Positions 4,644-5,272 of a stretch of 5,272 bases of DNA are shown piece by piece (within the stretch, counting starts at the first letter, position 1; each line of letters begins with the position of its first letter). Source of the stretch: Paracoccaceae bacterium. Its GTDB lineage: Bacteria; Pseudomonadota; Alphaproteobacteria; Rhodobacterales; Rhodobacteraceae. The DNA lies in the NCBI GenBank assembly GCA_007131465.1, contig SLQN01000433.1, positions 1-5,272 of the forward strand, given 5' to 3'. The notes beneath the pieces were generated by a model. That model saw only the letters and a list, made by a program, of their open reading frames with translations. It was not told the origin of the DNA and ran no database searches. A program made the translations under genes and the position numbers.

Positions 4644-5272
4644 ATGCGTAAAGCACCGGACGCGTTTCGCACCATCAGCGAAGCGTCGGTTGCATTGCAG
4701 ACCCCGGCGCATGTGCTGCGGTTCTGGGAAAGCAAGTTCAGTCAGGTCAAGCCCGTCAAGCGCGCCGGGGGGCGCAGATATTACCGGCCCGCAGATATCG
4801 ATTTGCTGTCCGGGATCCGGGTGCTGCTGCATGAACAGGGGATGACCATTCGCGGGGTGCAGAAACTGATCGCCGAACGCGGCGTGCGCCATGTTGCGCA
4901 GATCGCGCCGCTCTCGGGTGAGACCGGGCCGGTGCTGGATGCGGAGATCGTGAGATCCGTTGCGGGTGATGCGCCGGAGACAGACCAGCCCGCCATCGTG
5001 ACCGAGGACGCGGAGAAAGTGGCGCTCGCCGCAGGTGATGCGCCTGAAGACGACCGCCCCGCCACCGAGACCGAGGAAGCAACCGCCGGGCGAGAGCCAG
5101 CGGAGGTCATGGAGCCTGTTGCAGAGGATACGCCTCAGGACGACCGCCCCGCTATCGCAGAACCCGATCCAGAGGAGGCGGCACAAGAGCAGGCCGCGCC
5201 GGTGGAGGTTGTCGGGGAGGTTGCGCCAGAGGATGAAAACGCTGACCTCGTGACCGGGCCAGCGACCGAACC
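4644..5272 (+). CDS. MerR-family transcriptional regulator with acidic repetitive C-terminal region (3' end missing)
   Basis: Open from ATG 4644 to the window edge, at least 210 residues; the end is not in view. Residues 8-75 form a MerR-type winged helix-turn-helix: [20 protein letters not shown] (8-27), then WESKF, the wing [11 protein letters not shown] (42-52) and [16 protein letters not shown] (61-76). No metal-binding cysteine set or known ligand domain follows. Instead, from about residue 90 on, the chain is rich in Ala, Glu, Asp, Pro and Val, probably disordered, with a repeated [14 protein letters not shown] motif. The gene starts 3 bp after ihfA, with AGGA (4633-4636) as ribosome-binding site, so the two are very probably one transcript. 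A MerR gene directly after ihfA is a usual alphaproteobacterial arrangement. Its target genes are unknown. Confidence 0.88.
   Translation, partial: MRKAPDAFRTISEASVALQTPAHVLRFWESKFSQVKPVKRAGGRRYYRPADIDLLSGIRVLLHEQGMTIRGVQKLIAERGVRHVAQIAPLSGETGPVLDAEIVRSVAGDAPETDQPAIVTEDAEKVALAAGDAPEDDRPATETEEATAGREPAEVMEPVAEDTPQDDRPAIAEPDPEEAAQEQAAPVEVVGEVAPEDENADLVTGPATE
4965..5153 (+). repeat. Degenerate [14 protein letters not shown] repeats in the MerR protein tail
   Basis: Three ten-residue copies: [10 protein letters not shown] (108-117; 4965-4994), [10 protein letters not shown] (131-140; 5034-5063) and [10 protein letters not shown] (161-170; 5124-5153), with a trace (VAPEDE) near 193-198. Copies two and three share an exact 14-base block, GACGACCGCCCCGC. 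Spacing is 23 and 30 residues, so this is a loose array rather than a strict tandem, and it continues toward the window edge. Confidence 0.7.

Noticed and set aside
4136..5186. Minus-strand open frames opposite ihfA and the MerR gene
   Set aside because: Antisense to a clear IHF-alpha and a clear MerR DNA-binding domain; no family resemblance.
1..5272. CRISPR array, tRNA/rRNA gene, insertion sequence, attachment site or phage/defence genes
   Set aside because: No regularly spaced repeats with spacers, no cloverleaf or T-loop pattern, no transposase motifs or flanking inverted repeats were seen. Apart from the repeats reported, the window is conserved core genes.

Overview
The window is GC-rich with third-position G/C bias. 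Gene content and protein sequences point to an alphaproteobacterium, most likely of the Rhodobacterales (Rhodobacter/Paracoccus/Roseobacter group). The IHF-alpha, L32 and PlsX proteins read like that group, and so does the order DUF177 - rpmF - plsX - fabH - ihfA - MerR, with bamE and an olsB-like gene diverging on the other side. This is recognition from memory, not a database search.

Layout. On the minus strand, at the left, are the start of a GNAT/OlsB-like N-acyltransferase (1-161, running off the edge) and bamE (212-664), an outer-membrane lipoprotein gene. A divergent control region (665-856) holds a fair bamE promoter and an 8-bp dyad in front of the rightward genes. On the plus strand follow a DUF177/YceD gene (857-1480), a 407-bp non-coding stretch with several long complementary segments (1481-1887), rpmF (ribosomal protein bL32), plsX, fabH (overlapping plsX by ATGA), a 94-bp gap with a probable IHF site and promoter, ihfA (IHF alpha subunit), and a MerR-family regulator gene with an acidic, repetitive tail that runs off the right edge.

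How the genes work together. DUF177 and L32 concern the large ribosomal subunit. PlsX and FabH link acyl-ACP metabolism to phospholipid synthesis and to fatty-acid initiation. Their clustering is the classic yceD-rpmF-plsX-fabH arrangement, which ties ribosome supply to membrane lipid supply. BamE and the OlsB-like enzyme also serve the envelope (outer-membrane protein assembly, ornithine lipids). IHF-alpha and the MerR protein are DNA-binding regulators and appear to form their own two-gene unit.

The protein-coding content is a conserved core region and I see no new multigene system. The points worth a second look are at the RNA and regulatory level: a seven-codon upstream ORF whose stop overlaps the plsX start, a very stable hairpin with competing pairings in front of rpmF, a full-consensus IHF site beside the ihfA promoter, and an early dyad together with a likely shorter GTG-started DUF177 gene.
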